64,000 nucleotides of DNA. It comes from Biomphalaria glabrata. Its lineage: Eukaryota > Mollusca > Gastropoda > Planorbidae. The stretch covers positions 2,610,283-2,674,282 of the forward strand of contig NC_074719.1 in the NCBI RefSeq assembly GCF_947242115.1. The letters run 5' to 3'. Position 1 is the first letter of the stretch, and every line of letters starts with the position of its first letter. Below, piece by piece: positions 1 to 11,000 of the stretch. The position numbers were made by a program, and so were the translations under genes. The notes under the pieces were generated by a model that was given only the letters and a program-made list of their open reading frames with translations, was not told where the DNA came from and searched no databases.

Positions 1-424
1 AGACAAACTTGCAAAACTAGGTCGTGTACTACTTTAGGCGGGAAGGCAGCGAAACAAAAAAAAGTCTCCAAGAAACTGTTAAAAGAAAGAAGGTTGTTAT
101 AGCCTACTGCCCGTGACCTAACCTAGGTCCAATGTTATATTTATACATCCTGGGCTAAATTAAGCTCGAGTCTGGTGTCACAGATCATGGATCATGTCTG
201 CATTACGTGGCAGACATGGTAAAAGAAGGTTTAGCATAAATATTAGTAATTTAAGAGAGCGTAGCCTGGGGGGGTAGATGTATCGTAAAATCAAGTAAAG
301 TAGACTATGTTAGGATGCGAAATAGATATAAACCATAAACTATACTTTAAACTTCGACACTTTAAAATATAGTCTATGATGTAAACATAGGCCGAAGATT
401 AGGAAAGAATGGACAATGTACTCA
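1..424. other. Gene-free AT-rich flank
   Basis: I see no reading frame, RNA gene or recognisable repeat here. Confidence 0.4.
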
Positions 425-660
425 ACGCTTCTAGTGGTGCCACGTTTCTCCCTCAAAAGCTACGGTCTGCGGGTTTGTTTTTTTTTAGTGCAAAGGAACT
501 CACTCCCCATTGATCTCAGACAGACAACATGCTTCACTACATTCAAGAAGAACATTAAGACCTGTTTAAAACTTTTTTTTTAGTTTCTTATGTTTGTAAT
601 GTTATTAATGCGCCTTGAGCCTACATTTTGTTTGTTAACAGCGCTCTATAAATTAAATTA
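425..660 (+). mobile_element. LINE 3' end (non-LTR retrotransposon, C-terminal coding tail)
   Basis: Translation gives fragments of the type RNSLPIDLRQTTCFTTFKKN, the usual C-terminal end of CR1/jockey-like reverse-transcriptase proteins, then a UTR ending in GCGCTCTATAAATTAAATTATTA with a TTA-rich tail. 5'-truncated. Confidence 0.6.
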
Positions 661-1289
661 TTATTATTATTAAGGACATAAAGAGACACAGAATCGGGAT
701 ATGCTTGGAGCCTCAGAGGGGCTGAACATCGTTTCAGCGCCTTTGTAACTGTAAATTATGGCACAGAGGTTTATGCATTATTGATTCTTTACTTTTTAGT
801 CTTCTGCACTGAAGCGTCTCTAAATGTAGGAATAACAGTAGGGTGGTCGAGTGGGTTGTCAACTTGGTTGGGTGTTGCTGCTGATTGCCGAATCGGAGGT
901 TCAATGCCTCATGTCCTGGTCAGATTTTGCTATATATAATTCATCAATTTCTCTCGTTAAAGTCTGGTTCCTAATGCTGCCAGTCTATGCTCTTCTAAAA
1001 GGTATGCAGTGAATCTCGAATAGCCGGTCTCCCAAGCCACCCCTATCCGCTCCGACAGTTTATTCATAACAGTATCTAATTCCATAGTAAAAAAGACATA
1101 GAAAATTACAGAATAAGCTCAAGATGAACTAAGACAAGACAGAAATAATTGAGATTGGCACTCGGAACATCACAAAAGTCGAAAGCACAGATTCCCTTTC
1201 TATCAAGAACTGTCGAATTCCTTTTGTTCATGTAGAATTTTTCGAACAAAAATATCTAAGAAAAATCGGAAAAATCTTGGAAGACAATA
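661..1289. other. Gene-free stretch with a tRNA-like head at about 839-905
   Basis: GGGTGGTCGAGTGGGTTGTC and GGAGGTTCAATGCC resemble A and B boxes of a tRNA-derived SINE head, too diverged to be a tRNA gene. Nothing else is recognisable. Confidence 0.3.
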
Positions 1290-1500
1290 GCAATGACCAA
1301 AGGTTTGGAACTCACTGCCCATTGATCTCAAGACAAACAACATGTTTCACTGCATTCAAGAACATTAACTCTTTCTCTCCTAACTGACGATACCAACGTT
1401 GATTCCACTAGAATGTGGTAAATAATTACGGAGAGAAAGAGTTAAGATCTATCTGTTTATTAACAGCGTTCTATAAATTAAATATTAATTATTATTATTA
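1290..1500 (+). mobile_element. LINE 3' end, second copy, interrupted by a TTAA MITE
   Basis: It repeats the 425-660 element (ACTCACTGCCCATTGATCTC, TTCACTGCATTCAAG, then AACAGCGTTCTATAAATTAA and a TTA tail). Between CATTCAAGAACA and AGATCTATCTG sits an 81-bp palindromic insertion. Confidence 0.6.
1365..1445. mobile_element. 81-bp palindromic MITE with TTAA ends
   Basis: TTAA at 1365-1368 and 1442-1445 enclose CTCTTTCTCTCC and its inverse GGAGAGAAAGAG. The same 81-bp unit lies at 9338-9418 in opposite orientation. TTAA target duplication is typical of piggyBac-type transposition, although the ends lack the usual CCC. Confidence 0.7.
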
Positions 1501-1545
1501 CAAAACAGGAATGTTATCCAATAGATATTTAATGAACACCCTTTT

Positions 1546-2052
1546 GGCGATTCAATCCTTCAGTATTTGGCGATTCAATCCTTCAGTATTAGGCGATTCA
1601 ATCCTTCAGTATTTGGCGATTCAATCCTTCAGTATTTGGCGATTCAATCCTTCAGTATTAGGCGATTCAATCCTTCAGTATTTGGCGATTCAATCCTTCA
1701 GTATTTGGCGATTCAATCCTTCAGTATTTGGCAATTCAATCCTTCAGTATTTGGCGATTCAATCCTTCAGTATTTGGCAATTCAATCCTTCAGTATTTGG
1801 CAATTCAATCCTTCAGTATTTGGCGATTCAATCCTTCAGTATTTGGCGATTCAATCCTTCAGTATTTGGCAATTCAATCCTTCAGTATTTGGCAATTCAA
1901 TCCTTCAGTATTTGGCGATTCAATCCTTCAGTATTTGGCGATTCAATCCTTCAGTATTTGGCAATTCAATCCTTCAGTATTTGGCGATTCAATCCTTCAG
2001 TATTTGGCAATTCAATCCTTCAGTATTTGGCAATTCAATCCTTCAGTATTTT
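1546..2052. repeat. 23-bp minisatellite, about 22 copies
   Basis: The unit is GGCGATTCAATCCTTCAGTATTT with A/G variation at the fourth base. It has no stop in any forward frame, and because 23 is not a multiple of three the same periodic peptide appears in all three frames. This explains the 245-, 175- and 135-residue frames here; I do not regard them as genes. Confidence 0.95.
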
Positions 2053-2171
2053 TCTCTCCCTATCCCCAAGAGCGATGGTTTTCACACTCAGTGATTACAT
2101 CATATCTCATGGCCTGGTTACTACACAACTGTTGAGTATCCACACATCTTAAGCAAAAAAAAAATAAAAAA

Positions 2172-2306
2172 ATTTCCCCTTTCAGACCTTGTGATCTATA
2201 GGGCAGATATGATCGATGTAAAAGTCACCTGTTTCTTCACCAGGATTTGAACCCGAGGCCCCTCAGTTAAGCCAGGCGCTTCACCACTCAGCCACCATGC
2301 CTTAAT
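2172..2306 (-). mobile_element. tRNA-derived SINE (family B)
   Basis: Reverse complement starts AAGGCATGGTGGCTGAGTGG and carries GGGTTCAAATCCTGGTG, that is A and B boxes, and ends in a characteristic GTCTGAAAGGGG tail. The same family recurs across the window. Confidence 0.7.
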
Positions 2307-2309
2307 CTA

Positions 2310-3165
2310 CACATCTTACATTAAATTAATTTAAAAAAAATGATTTTTGTTCAATATCCCCTAACAAAATAGCTTTTCTTTAAATAAAGATACATTTACA
2401 TCATTTGTTATTTAAAAAAAAACACTACTATTTATTCAATGCATTAAGTTCTTATTTCCAGTAGAAATGAAATCTATGATGCGTGACTACAGCTTGACCA
2501 CCTAACGAGAGAGCTCGAATGTAGACTCATTGTGTTTACAGAGTGCCCAAATACCAGATACCCCCTCCCCCCAAAAAAAACTTTTCATGTTCTCTGCTAA
2601 AAATATAAATGAAACCTTAATGCCTAGTCTTGATTAGCCTGTGTGTAAAAAAAAGAGGGGGGGGGGGAGATGATGTAGTAACTCCAGTGGCGGACCGAAA
2701 GGGTTAATGTGTGTGCGGCCTACTGATACACACGACTCAGGCCAATCACACAGATCAACGGCTTTCGATAGACAAGGGACAGTACTGCTAGTTCACGCAA
2801 GTATGACCTGTGTTGTGGTCATGTGATCAAGAGCCTTCACGGTCGATAGACACGGTGAGTAACGAGAGACAGTTGAGTCCAGAACAGCAAGGCAGTAAGG
2901 ACTGTGGTACCTTGGAGTCCTCGAAAATGTAGCTGTACGAGCTAGAGAGACTAGTAACGTCTAGTTAGGCAGTTCTGTAAAGTACAAGAAAGCATTTGAA
3001 TTTGATGTAGCCAATTGGCTGTCGATGTATTTGTAATTAAACCGCCACTTTGTTACTTGAAGCTCTTGTTGTCAAGTTCTTGAGTTAGATGTGCTGTGTT
3101 TTGTAGTTAAGTAGTGTTTGCAGAAGGCCTGGTTGAGAAGATCGTAACAATATTATAACTCAATC
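2310..3165. other. Gene-free flank with short homopolymer and G-run tracts
   Basis: It contains A- and G-runs near 2570 and 2660 and a GC-richer block at 2690-3150 without reading frames. I see no gene. Confidence 0.35.
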
Positions 3166-3173
3166 CTTTAGAT

Positions 3174-3479
3174 CAGTGATGCCCAACCATTTTCGGCCGG
3201 CGGGCCAGTTTAATTTCCGACACTCGTGTCGCGGGCCACATCATCGAATAGATAAAAAAAAAGAAATAGAGAATAAACCATTTAAAAGTTTTGTTAGAAA
3301 CACGTAGCACTATTTGGATACGTACACACGTATGGCTATAATGTAATATCGGTTTCATTTGTTTTATTAGTGAAACGTTCGTCTACACAATGAAGTGCTT
3401 GTAAACATGTTTAGGCAGGCCGGATAAAGGCACATCGTGGGCCGAATCTGGCCCGCGGGCTGTAGTTTGGGAATCACTG
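3174..3479. mobile_element. hAT-like MITE with perfect 8-bp target duplication
   Basis: Ends CAGTGATGCCCAACCA and its near inverse TTTGGGAATCACTG, with inner GGCCCGCGGGC-type arms. CTTTAGAT occurs on both sides (3166-3173 and 3480-3487). Eight-base duplications and CAGTG ends fit the hAT superfamily. No coding. Confidence 0.85.
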
Positions 3480-3487
3480 CTTTAGAT

Positions 3488-4025
3488 TATATCAAACTAT
3501 GTTTTCATTTGATGATCTAGTTAAGCAGGAGCTCTAAGTACAAAATATGTCACACTTAGTACAACATTGTACTAGGAGCTTATCATCAAACTTAAACAAC
3601 TAACCCAATTGTATGCAAAATAAGAGAACCACATTAGAGATTAGGTCATTAAGTACAACTAGATATTTTTGTAGAAGAAACAAACACACGAGCACATAAT
3701 GAATTACTTTATTTGTTCAGTAATAAATATATTTTGATTTTGGTTATTTACATTTTGCATATACAGAGAAAAATACATTTCTGTCCAACTTTGTAAGGTA
3801 CAAACACATTTTTGGAGAAATGTTTGAAATAGAGGTCAAGGTGACAGAGTTAAGTGTTTACCTTCTAATCCTAGAGAGCATAAAGCTGTTAATTTTTTAT
3901 CTTTTTAATCCTAGAGAGCTAAAGCTGAGTTCAAATGAATTATGGGACTTTAAGATTTGGGTTTTCCTGCAGCTCTCAGGATACATGATTGTTGGGAGTT
4001 GAAAGGTGGTTTGATGACACCTTCA
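3488..4025. other. Downstream flank, possible TNNI3K polyadenylation region
   Basis: On the minus strand AATAAA occurs at 3713-3708. If the TNNI3K transcript ends here, its 3' UTR would be about 1.3 kb and include a MITE and a SINE. This is inference only. Confidence 0.25.
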
Positions 4026-4029
4026 TTAA

Positions 4030-4522
4030 CCCAATAGCTCCTATTTCCGGTTCAAAAAAAACCCCTTCAAAGTCCTAAGCAAGGAGGGATAACTCCGTAT
4101 TTAAAAAATCCTAAAAAATATGTATTTTGCAAAAAATAATCAAATTGAAGATCTAATACAAATAAACAAACAGATAACTTTAAAAAATAGAACTATATGT
4201 CTAGTTTTAAAAAATATATACGTTTAATACCACTAGAATGTAAAAAACTTCAAAAATAGTCATTTTCCCACGTGGGGGCTTATACACTGGGGCTATGGGC
4301 CTGTTCGTTTGAAAAATTATTTTAAAAATAAAAACCTTTCCGATTTTATTAAAAATAGAATCGGTAATCTCCAAAATGATTTGTAATCACGCTTGCAACG
4401 AGACTAGAAGAAATCATGTTTTTAAAAAGTTTAAATCAAGTCTATTGAATAGTGGGGGTTTTAGAAACGTTCTACAACGGTCTAGGACAAAAACGTTTTC
4501 AACTGCAGAAGGAGCTAATGGG
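4030..4522. mobile_element. piggyBac-like nonautonomous element
   Basis: TTAA (4026-4029) then CCCAATAGCTCCT; at the other end AGGAGCTAATGGG then TTAA (4523-4526). Terminal inverted repeats starting CCC with TTAA target sites are the mark of piggyBac elements. The 493-bp body has no reading frame, so it is a MITE. Confidence 0.85.
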
Positions 4523-4575
4523 TTAACACTGGCCTCAGAAAACAAAATGTGAACATTTCAGCATCTGTCTCATAG

Positions 4576-4710
4576 ACTGCCTGGTGGTGTGGTAACCCGG
4601 ATTCATACCCTGCCTGCTGCCATTCCCCATAATCCTGCGGGAGGTTTGGACTAGGAAGTAAATCATCTTCAACTCTGAAGGAACATTCGAAACATGTCAA
4701 ACATTTTAGA
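4576..4710 (+). mobile_element. tRNA-derived SINE (family A), degraded
   Basis: Contains GACTGCCTGGTGGTGTGG, CTGCGGGAGGTTTGGACTAG and the tail GAAGGAACATTCGAAACATG. Family A copies recur at 29.1, 47.0, 51.2, 52.9 and 62.1 kb. Confidence 0.75.
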
Positions 4711-5052
4711 CTGCAAATAAGAAATTTTGTTAAGAAATAGTTTTTTGATATGTCTATTTGTGCTGCATGGTCAATTGTCAAACCTAATATTTTAAAATAC
4801 AAAAAACAACATGAATATTGCACCCTTAAAGAAGATAAAACTTTAGATTTTATGACTGGAAGAAGAATTGAGCTATAATACACAAATGGCACTAATATGA
4901 GTAACTAGCTATGTACATTCAATCCTTCTTGTGGCACTGAGTCAAAAACACTTACAGGATAAAGAAATGCTTTTTCATTGTCATATTATAACACACATGA
5001 ACAATATCGTGTAACACTGATCAATCATTCACATTCACAGTTTTTCATAATG

Positions 5053-8000
5053 TCAGCTCGAAGGTTCTGGAGAGTCCTGAGATGACGCTGACATGTTAGG
5101 CGATAGCGACATGGTCAGCGGCAGTGAGATTCTCAAAGTGGACAGTGGGTCAGACACATAGCCTGTGAACAAACAAATTTGAAATGAATGAAGTGAAGCA
5201 GATGGAAATATATTTGTCCTCAAGTAAAGACCAAAAATACCAAGAGAACATAGGCGGCCCTTGCAGCTATGTTGTACTCACACTTTACACGGTAGACAAG
5301 AAGCTCACAACCTGTATTCCTTCCCCTTCACTAATCCCTTAGTCTGTTGGACCACTGGGGCACCACACAAGATCTGTTGACCACCCTTCTCCAATCCTGT
5401 CTTTTGCCTTGGATAGTATTTTATTGAATTACATTCTTTTATATTGTCTCCCCATCACTTTCTCTGTATGTCTCTTCTTCATTTTCCTGGAACTGTTCCC
5501 TGAAGGAAGGTCTTTACGAGCCCTAAGGACCTTGTGATATGGCTATAGAATTTTATTTTGTGTTTTTTGACAGTAGTTAGCAGGGCATCATGAAGTCCAA
5601 ACGCTGTATCAATCCTGTTTCTAATTTCTTCTGTTTGTGATGCAGTTTTGTATGGGACACCTAGGATCCTTCTGGAGCCTCTCAATTCCATTGCTAGGAT
5701 CCTTCTCTCTAGTTCTAGTCAGCGTCCAAGATTCCAAAATCATATAAGAACATGCCCATGACCAGGTAGAGCAACAGTTTGATTTTAGTGATGAGGTCTA
5801 TGCCTTTGCCTTTCGAGATTGTTTGCAAACGCTGCTGTAGTTCAAGTTTGGTTCTTACACCTGAGACAATAACTCAATAGCTCCAGGTAATTGTATTCAG
5901 TGTCTACAATACTCTAGGTCATCAAGTGAATAAAAGAAACTGACTTTTAATTCATGATTTTATAAGTGGTTTTTATGTTTGTGCATACAATATGCACAAT
6001 TAGATGCAACATAAATTAAAAAAAAAAAATCATGCTTTCAAAAGACTAAGTAATCATTGCAACTATAACATAGTTTAAAAATATATTGAACACAATGAAG
6101 ATGATTGTAAATTAACTGGATTTTTAACATATTTTTAAAAATGTATACCAAATATAAATACAAAATTGCGTAAGATTTTGAAAGAACAGAAATGCTTATA
6201 GAGAGTAAAATCAAAACCAGAAATTCAACAGCAAACTTTCTGATAAGTAAGTGTCACAAACAGAAAACACAAAAGGACAATGAAAAATTTAACCCAAGGG
6301 CAGCCAAAAATGAAACACAAAAAAAAATAATTTTGGAAACAAGATATGTTTTGCTTAAATAGCTTTTAAAAAGTTCATCCTTCATGCTCAGAACGCTAAA
6401 GTCCAATCTCTTTTGAGGACCAGAGGGGGAGGGGGGATCTGGGAAAAGGTTTTCTGTGCTGCCTTTAGCATCTCAGTAAAAACACAACTCTGCTTGAGTC
6501 GGGTGTCGAACCTCAAGCCAAAGCAAAGTGGTTTAAGCCTCTTGGCTAAATATCCCATTATTCATTATCATAATGAATCTAAATTTGACATGCAAGCAAT
6601 TACATTCAAATTTTACACAAATTCTTCTAACCAAATATACACAAGTATAATCCTTTGGTACCCGTACTTTTAATTTTGTAAAGAATGGGGTTAACTGTTA
6701 AGAGGAGTATCTAGGCCATTATTAATTTCACTAAATTACAAAGTGCTAACAAATAAACAAACATTGGCCTCTAATTATAATAGCTTTTTGTAAATGCCTG
6801 CAATGGCAATATCAGAACAAGGCCATGAATGTGTTTCAACCATTGAAAAAAAAAAGTTTAATGATATAGACACTGACTGACAGCAAGAATTGATTTAATT
6901 CACTTATTAGCTTCTGACCCTAATGAACACATATACAAAACTTGCTGTGATATAAAAATACTTTACCATTTTTATCCAGCTGAGGATAGGGATACCGTCT
7001 CTTCTCATCATTTACAGCTCCGGATACACTGCAACATCAAATACACATAAATATTGTTACAGTATTAAGAGATATGACTAAATATGTGGGGTTTCATCCC
7101 CTTAAACAATCGTACATGTGAGTTCTCCCACACCCGTTCTTGGATCAAGTTGAAACTTTCCACCATTATTCTATTTAACTAAACATGAATCTAAAACAAA
7201 TTAATTAATTAGTTATTGGTAATAGATTATTTTGTTTGATATTGCTGATATAGCTGTAAATGTGGAGTGGATAAGCTTTGTTTGTCTTTTTTTCTATTAG
7301 ATCTCAGTCACTGTCACAATGCAACAAAAAGTTTGTTAAACAGCCAAAAAAAAGTGTCACAAAACGTTTGTCCACTAGTCATTAGCGTATTTGAAACTAA
7401 ATATACAATTTACAGAAGATGTGCATGCTACTAAAAAAAAACTTTACCTGTTTCTAGAAGCTTCCATTTCCCAGTGATTCCGTAGGGCCGAAACATGGCC
7501 AGCCAATGGTGGCGTATCTCTTCCGTCTCCATCCGAGTCCTGGGTGGTGACCATGGGCAGAGATATAGGCAATGTGACTGTAGTAGATTCACAGTTACTT
7601 AACATGGACACCGCCTGAGATCGCTTACACTCCTCCAGGATTGGGATGATCTCACAGAACTCTGGTCTCTCCTTTGAATGGAAATAGTTCAAAGGTCAGA
7701 ACTTACAACTTACTCCTAAAATGGGCCTAACACAAAAAGATAAGATTTAAAATATTGTTTCCAAAACATAGACCCTTGTACTATACCAATAATTGTCAGC
7801 CAACAAAAATTAGCCAAATTTTAAAAAGGAAGAAAATAATCTTAAAATACATGTGTTTATTGTGTACAGTTAAATTGTATTAACAATTTTGATAAAAAAT
7901 CTGATAAAAATTTTAAAAAGACACATATCTAAAAAAAAAATTTTTTTTCAAAAGCTTTTATTTGGTAATCTTTCCATCCGCCACTAGCCTTGGACTGTGT

Positions 8001-11000
8001 AAGAACTAACTTGACTGCTAGATGTCACAGATAAATGTGTGTGTGTTTGTATAATCCAATTTTACTGGTACAAGTAATGAATGAAATACCAAAAGTAAGT
8101 TTTACAGAGCTTTGAATGAGAGAATGATGCGATGTACTAGATGAAGCCGAGAGGACAGGAAAGAGCTGGGAAGCCATAAAAAAAACTAGCAAGAGACCGT
8201 GGAGAGTGGCATGTTTTTACTGAGGAACACAGAGAAAAGATGATGATGAATGAGAGAATGGCCAAAAGTAAGTTTTACAGAGCTGTGACATAGAGAATGG
8301 CCAAAAGTAAGTTTTACAGAGCTGTGACATAGAGAATGGCCAAAATTAAGTTTTACAGAGCTGTGAATGAGAGAATGGCCAAAAGTAAGTTTTACAGAGC
8401 TGTGAATGAGAGAATGGCCAAAAGTAAGTTTTACAGAGCTGTGAATGAGAGAATGGCCAAAAGTAAGTTTTACAGAGCTGTGAATGAGAGAATGGCCAAA
8501 AGTAAGTTTTACAGAGCTGTGAATGAGAGAATGGCCAAAAGTAAGTTTTACAGAGCTGTGAATGAGAGAATGGCCAAAAGTAAGTTTTACAGAGCTGTGA
8601 ATGAGAGAATGGCCAAAAGTAAGTTTTACAGAGCTGTGGTAAACCAAAGACCAAATAAAAATGTGTGTTTATTGGGACAGAGTTTTTTTGTGTGTGATTA
8701 TATAGATTTAATCAAGTTACAGCAGGGCCTGGACAATATTAGTGAGACACTAGATCTAAGTGATTACAATACTACATATACAAGAGCTGAAACACAGGTA
8801 ATAGTGTCAAGATTGATTATGAAGGTAAAAGATTACACATCCAGGCAACTAGTTTCCTTTGACTGATAGATTGGAGTCATCTGATAAAACTACCTTCATT
8901 ATCAGACTACAAATAAATACTGAGCACTTACATCAGGGTTAGTGTGCCAACCTTTCTGCAAGAGTGACACTATAGGTTTAGGGAAAGTGATGGCTATAGG
9001 TGGCCTGGTATTGTGATATGCAGTCTCTGCAGCAGCAGCAGCTGTAAAAAAAAAAAATATTTTTGCAACCCATGTTAATTTATAACATTAAATATTCTAA
9101 TATTTTATGTAAAGTAAAGTTCCCCTTTCAGACCTTGCAATCTATAGGGCAGATGATGGACCTCCAGTTCTGAAATCAAGTGCTTTACCAATCAGCCACC
9201 ACGCCTCCAATATTTTATATGATATATACTCTTTCTTTTTAAAATGCCCTATTAATGCATAAAAAAATACTAAATATTTGATGCGCCTGCTATGGAGTAA
9301 ACAAAACTGAGGGAAAGGATTATCTAAATTTGGAATTTTAACTCTTTATCTCCGTAATTATTTACCACATTCTGGTGGAATCAACGCTGGTATCGTCAGT
9401 TAGGAGAGAAAGAGTTAATTCTGAACAAGCCATTGAAAGCTTTATCCCATCTTCTGATAAACAATTTCCACTAAAAAATTTCTCCAATCAAAAAATTTTA
9501 TTTCCTCACCAGGTTTGAGATGTGCAAATGGAAGCTCTCCAGAAAGTAGTTCCCACAGCACCAAGGAGTAACTGAACATGTCAGCCTTGACACTGTACTT
9601 GGTGCATTGGGTGAAGATTTCAGGGGCCATCCAACGCAAGTTCTGCAGGACAAAACCACAACATTCAACAGATGTTAAAACTAGATGCAGATCAAGCTAC
9701 TTGTTGACACAGTCATATAATGAAATTATTTGAAAACGATTTATATACATATACTTTGTCCATCGTGATATGACATTGCACAAAGAAAAGTGCTAGTAAA
9801 TGCTCATGTTCTCAAAAATGGCTCCAATAAAAAATACAAATTGTCATTCTTGAAAATATTTTTTAGATTTATGTAAAACAAACACAAGTGAACTGCTGAC
9901 ATAAACTGAGTGGTGAAAACTGCTAAGCTAACTGAGGGAGATTGAGTTCAAATCCTAATGTCCACTTTCAAGCGGAACTGAGTTTAGTTTTCTGAGTGCC
10001 TAAAAGCAGATGGCTCTTCCTTCAAATGCCCACACAAAAAAGGATGAGCTATATAAAAGAAATTTTAACAATTTTGTTAATCAATTTAGATGTATTCCTC
10101 GGCTACATTGTCAATTGCTTAGAAGAGGCTAATAAATACAATTCTACAGGACACAGAGCCTGATGATAGAAAGCAGGGAACAGAAAAAGATGGGCGGGAC
10201 ATGTAGTCTGCATGCCAGACAATCGCTTTCCCAAATGACTTCTGTACAGGAGCTGTGAGCTGGGGGCGTTAATGCAAGTGTTACAAAGACACCCTTAAGA
10301 ACTCCTTAAAAGAGAGTGATATTGACATTCACGGCTGGGAAGCACTAGCTCTCCATCGCTCCTCATGGCGTGAAGCTGTGAGTGTCAGAGTCACAAGATT
10401 TGAAGCAAGGAGAGTGAAAGAGCGATGAACCAACAAAAAGCTGAGAGAAGAAGCAGGCCTAGCTGCAACTGACCAAACCCACACAGGCCACGTATGCACC
10501 CGGTATTTTAAAGCGAGGATTGGACTGAACAGTCATCTTCGAGTTCATAGGATATGAGAAATACGCTCATCTTAGATCACGAAGAACGAACTATATACCA
10601 GTATTTATATATATACCTGCATTTTAAGGGGAATAACATTTTGAATCAAACTAATTAAGACTAGTTTATTTCATATTTATTTAATAAGTCACACCACCTA
10701 ACTCAAGTTGAAGGAACCTCTTCAAACAATAGCAAAGAATTAAAAAAAAAAAGAACACTCACTCCTGGTTGTTTAGTCATATTGTCCTCATCTGCTGAGC
10801 GCAAAAATCTTGACTCTATGTATGAAAAGAATTATGTTCAGACAAATGAGAATTCAACTCTTTTAACTCTTTAATTTAACACAACATTTAGACTAAAATT
10901 TACACAAATTTTATGCTTTTTAAAAAATATTATTATTATAGCTCTTATATAGCGCTACTTTCATGCTTATAGCATGCTTACAGCGCTATGGTTCAATCTC

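Noticed and set aside
1415-2152. Reading frames of 245, 175 and 135 residues
   Set aside because: They are one stop-free 23-bp minisatellite read in three frames, with no start context, domain or non-repeat body.
2709-3149. Solo LTR (starts TGTG, ends AACA)
   Set aside because: No matching flanking duplication and no second copy in the window; too weak to call.
8186-8866. Overlapping frames on both strands (up to 176 residues)
   Set aside because: Produced by a 39-bp tandem repeat within a TNNI3K intron.
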